DNA from: Sphingomonas bacterium
Lineage (GTDB): Bacteria > Pseudomonadota > Alphaproteobacteria > Sphingomonadales > Sphingomonadaceae
Direction of reading: 5' to 3'
NCBI GenBank assembly: GCA_030149245.1
Contig: JASBRX010000045.1
Location: 1-34,086 of the forward strand
DNA length: 34,086 nt
The position numbers and the translations under genes are program-made. The notes beneath the pieces were generated by a model. That model saw only the letters and a program-made list of their open reading frames with translations. It ran no database searches and had not been told where the DNA came from. Every line of letters begins with the position of its first letter. Positions within the stretch are counted from its first letter, which is position 1. Shown here piece by piece: positions 32,181 through 34,086 of the stretch.

Positions 32181-34086
32181 TCAGATATCGGGCAGCATCT
32201 GATCCGCCTGACCCCAACCGGCGAGCGCGCGTCCGGTCGCGCGATCCAGCAGCAGCGCGGCGTCGCGAACACTGAACAGTTGCGCGCTGTCGGCATCGCG
32301 CAGCTCGCTCCAGCTCAACGGCACCGACACCGGCGCGCCGGTGCGGGCGCGGGCGACATAGGGCATCACCGCCGTGCTGCCGCGCTGATTGCGGAGATAA
32401 TCGATGAAGATGCGGCCCTTGCGATCGGCCTTTTTGAGGTTGGCGGTGAACCGCTCCGGCTCGGCCTGTGCCAGCGCGCGGGCGAAGCGATCGGCAAAGG
32501 ATTTGGCGGCGGGCCATTCCGCCTGCGGGGTCAGCGGGACGATGACGTGCACGCCCTTGCCCCCGGTCAGCATCGGGAAGCTGGTGAGGCCCAGATCGGC
32601 GAGATGCTGTTTCAGATCCTCCGCCGCCTTCTTGACCTTGGCGAAGTCGAGGCCCTCATCGGGGTCGAGGTCGAACACCAGCCGGTCAGGCTTCTCGACA
32701 TCCTCCACCTGGCTGCCCCAGCCGTGGAACTCGATCGTCCCCATCTGGACGCAGGCACGTACGCCATCGGCATCGTCGACCCACAGATAGGGTTCGGTCG
32801 AGCCATCCTTCTCGCGGATGTCGACGTGATGGACATGATCGCCGAAGCTGCCCGCGTCATGCTTCTGGAAGAAACATTGCTTGGCACGTCCCTGCGGACA
32901 GCGGACCAGGCTGATCGGGCGATGAGAGAGCCAGGGGAGCAGGATCGGTGCGACCGCGGCATAATAGTCGGCGAGATGACCCTTGGTGATCTTTGAATCC
33001 GGGAAGATCACGCGGTCGGGGTTGGTGATCTTCACGTCGCTCTGCGCCGCGGGTGGCGGCGGGGCGGCGGTTTCGGTCACGATCGCGTCGGCAGGCTTGT
33101 CGTCGCGCAGCGCGATGAAGCTGGCGTGGCGGACGACATGTTCGGCGGTGAATTCGGCAAAGGCGACCTCCGCGACCAGCTTGGGCGAGACCCAGTGCGC
33201 GCCGCGTGCCGCAACCTTGGGAACCTCGGCGGGCGGGGTCTTGCGTGCGATGCGCGCGAGTTTGTCCATCAGCGCGGCGGAATTCGATGCGTTGAATCCC
33301 GTACCGACCTTGCCCGCGTAGCGCAGCGCGCCATCGTCATGCACGCCGAGCAGCAGCGAGCGCAGCCCGCGTCCGCGCGCGCTGCTGGGCAGCCAGCCGA
33401 GGATCACGAATTCCTGCCGCCGCGTGCATTTGATCTTGAGCCAGCTCTTGCTGCGCGTACCGCGATAGGGCGCGTCGGCGCGCTTCGAGATGACGCCTTC
33501 ATGCCCCTCGCGGCACATCGCCTCGAACAGTTTTTCGCCCGCACCAAGGACGTGTTCTGAGAACAGCAGGCGCGGGTCGGCGCCGTCGAGCAGGGTGCGC
33601 AGCCGCTCCTTGCGCTCGATCTGGGGCAGGTTGGTCAGGTCCTCACCGTCGAGTTCGAGCAGATCGAAAGCGAAAAAGGCAAGATCGCCGCTGCCGCTGG
33701 AGAGCGCGTCCTGGAGTGTCGAGAAATCGGGCTTGCCGTCCTTGAACGCGACGACCTCGCCGTCGATCAGAGCGGAGGATGCTGGGAGGTTGCCCGCGGC
33801 TTCGGCAATGCTCGCGAACTTGTCGGTCCAGTCGAGCCCGCTGCGGGTATAGACGTGCGGCCCGCCCTTGCCGATCGCGACCAGCGCGCGGTAGCCGTCA
33901 TATTTCATCTCGTGCAGCCAGCCGTTGCCGGAGGGGACGGCATCGACCAGCGTGGCGAGTTGCGGGGCGCGGAACTTAGGCGGCTTCGCGTCGCCCCGGC
34001 GCAGGCCGGGGCCGCCCTGTTTAGCGCCCCCTCCAGGCGGCCCCCGCCGGCGCCGGGGCGACGGCGTGAAGCCATCTGCCATCACC
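32181..34086 (-). CDS. ligD: ATP-dependent DNA ligase D, N-terminus beyond window
   Basis: At least 634 residues, open to the right edge. The ligase domain starts near KFRAPQLATLVDAVPSG, with nucleotidyl Lys in HEMKYDGYRALV, then IDGEVVAFK, GHEGVISKRADAPYRG and WLKIKC. The C-terminal primase-polymerase domain runs from ITNPDRVIFPDSKITKGHLADYYAAVAP through SLVRCPQGRAKQCFFQKH and VFDLDPDEGLDF (metal Asp pair) to the end. LigD with Ku repairs double-strand breaks by end joining. The usual order is phosphoesterase, ligase, polymerase, so the phosphoesterase domain probably lies off-window. GTG 34085 and ATG 34082 are possible but unlikely starts. No ku gene is in view. Residues about 9-31 come from a REPIN-like repeat. 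Confidence 0.93.
   Translation of the reverse strand, partial: VMADGFTPSPRRRRGPPGGGAKQGGPGLRRGDAKPPKFRAPQLATLVDAVPSGNGWLHEMKYDGYRALVAIGKGGPHVYTRSGLDWTDKFASIAEAAGNLPASSALIDGEVVAFKDGKPDFSTLQDALSSGSGDLAFFAFDLLELDGEDLTNLPQIERKERLRTLLDGADPRLLFSEHVLGAGEKLFEAMCREGHEGVISKRADAPYRGTRSKSWLKIKCTRRQEFVILGWLPSSARGRGLRSLLLGVHDDGALRYAGKVGTGFNASNSAALMDKLARIARKTPPAEVPKVAARGAHWVSPKLVAEVAFAEFTAEHVVRHASFIALRDDKPADAIVTETAAPPPPAAQSDVKITNPDRVIFPDSKITKGHLADYYAAVAPILLPWLSHRPISLVRCPQGRAKQCFFQKHDAGSFGDHVHHVDIREKDGSTEPYLWVDDADGVRACVQMGTIEFHGWGSQVEDVEKPDRLVFDLDPDEGLDFAKVKKAAEDLKQHLADLGLTSFPMLTGGKGVHVIVPLTPQAEWPAAKSFADRFARALAQAEPERFTANLKKADRKGRIFIDYLRNQRGSTAVMPYVARARTGAPVSVPLSWSELRDADSAQLFSVRDAALLLDRATGRALAGWGQADQMLPDI
33992..34061. 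repeat. REPIN-like element inside ligD
   Basis: Arms at 33992-34016 and 34037-34061 are 25-bp reverse complements with two mismatches, 20-bp spacer. The left arm is identical to the 6363-6437 element's right arm in reverse complement. It is translated as RRRRGPP...GGPGLRRGD in LigD. Confidence 0.88.

Overview
The window is GC-rich and densely coded. It reads as chromosome of a sphingomonad (Alphaproteobacteria, Sphingomonas-like). The evidence is a long TonB-dependent receptor of the type abundant in sphingomonads, a DUF2093 gene beside xseA, a small glycine-zipper envelope protein, a promoter matching the alphaproteobacterial EcfG (general stress) consensus, and several families of GC-rich palindromic repeats. 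Most genes are core housekeeping; no phage, plasmid, IS element, CRISPR array, rRNA or tRNA was seen.

Layout. 1-2412 (-) is a TonB-dependent receptor cut by the left edge. 2596-5084 (-) is xseA, a DUF2093 gene and an M23 peptidase. The xseA start overlaps the start of divergent purD (5083-6351, +). Then come a secreted VWA/YfbK-type protein and a small membrane protein (+), a CNNM/CorC-type transporter (-), an OmpA-family lipoprotein behind an EcfG-like promoter (+), tadA and a small anchored protein (-), rpmB (+), a phytase-like esterase (-), and a glycine-zipper protein (+) whose ribosome binding site sits in a hairpin. 13852-15127 (+) is a two-gene unit: a YqcI/YcgG-family haem enzyme (relatives N-hydroxylate guanidino groups) overlapping a DUF1989 protein (relatives include carboxyguanidine deiminase subunits). 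Next are an M3 peptidase and a fumarylacetoacetase-family hydrolase (-), separated by a 158-bp nested inverted-repeat element, then a large hybrid histidine kinase and purA (+).

23450-34086 is one long minus-strand run. In transcription order it is ligD (cut by the right edge), a fused ATP-grasp/alpha-E protein, a transglutaminase, a DnaJ-type co-chaperone, a YihY/BrkB membrane protein, fabI, a DUF559 nuclease-like gene, a GNAT acetyltransferase, aroC and a small exported protein. The DUF559 gene lies between two inverted copies of one repeat.

Most promising leads: (1) the haem-enzyme/DUF1989 pair as a possible guanidino-compound pathway; (2) the DUF559 gene with inverted flanking repeats, a possible small mobile cassette; (3) a REPIN-like element translated in frame inside the inferred interdomain linker of LigD; (4) the ATP-grasp/alpha-E fusion with its transglutaminase, a widespread set of unproven function; (5) an EcfG-type promoter on the OmpA lipoprotein and an RBS-sequestering hairpin on the glycine-zipper gene.

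Functional calls come from reading translated sequence and remembered family motifs. No database search was possible.
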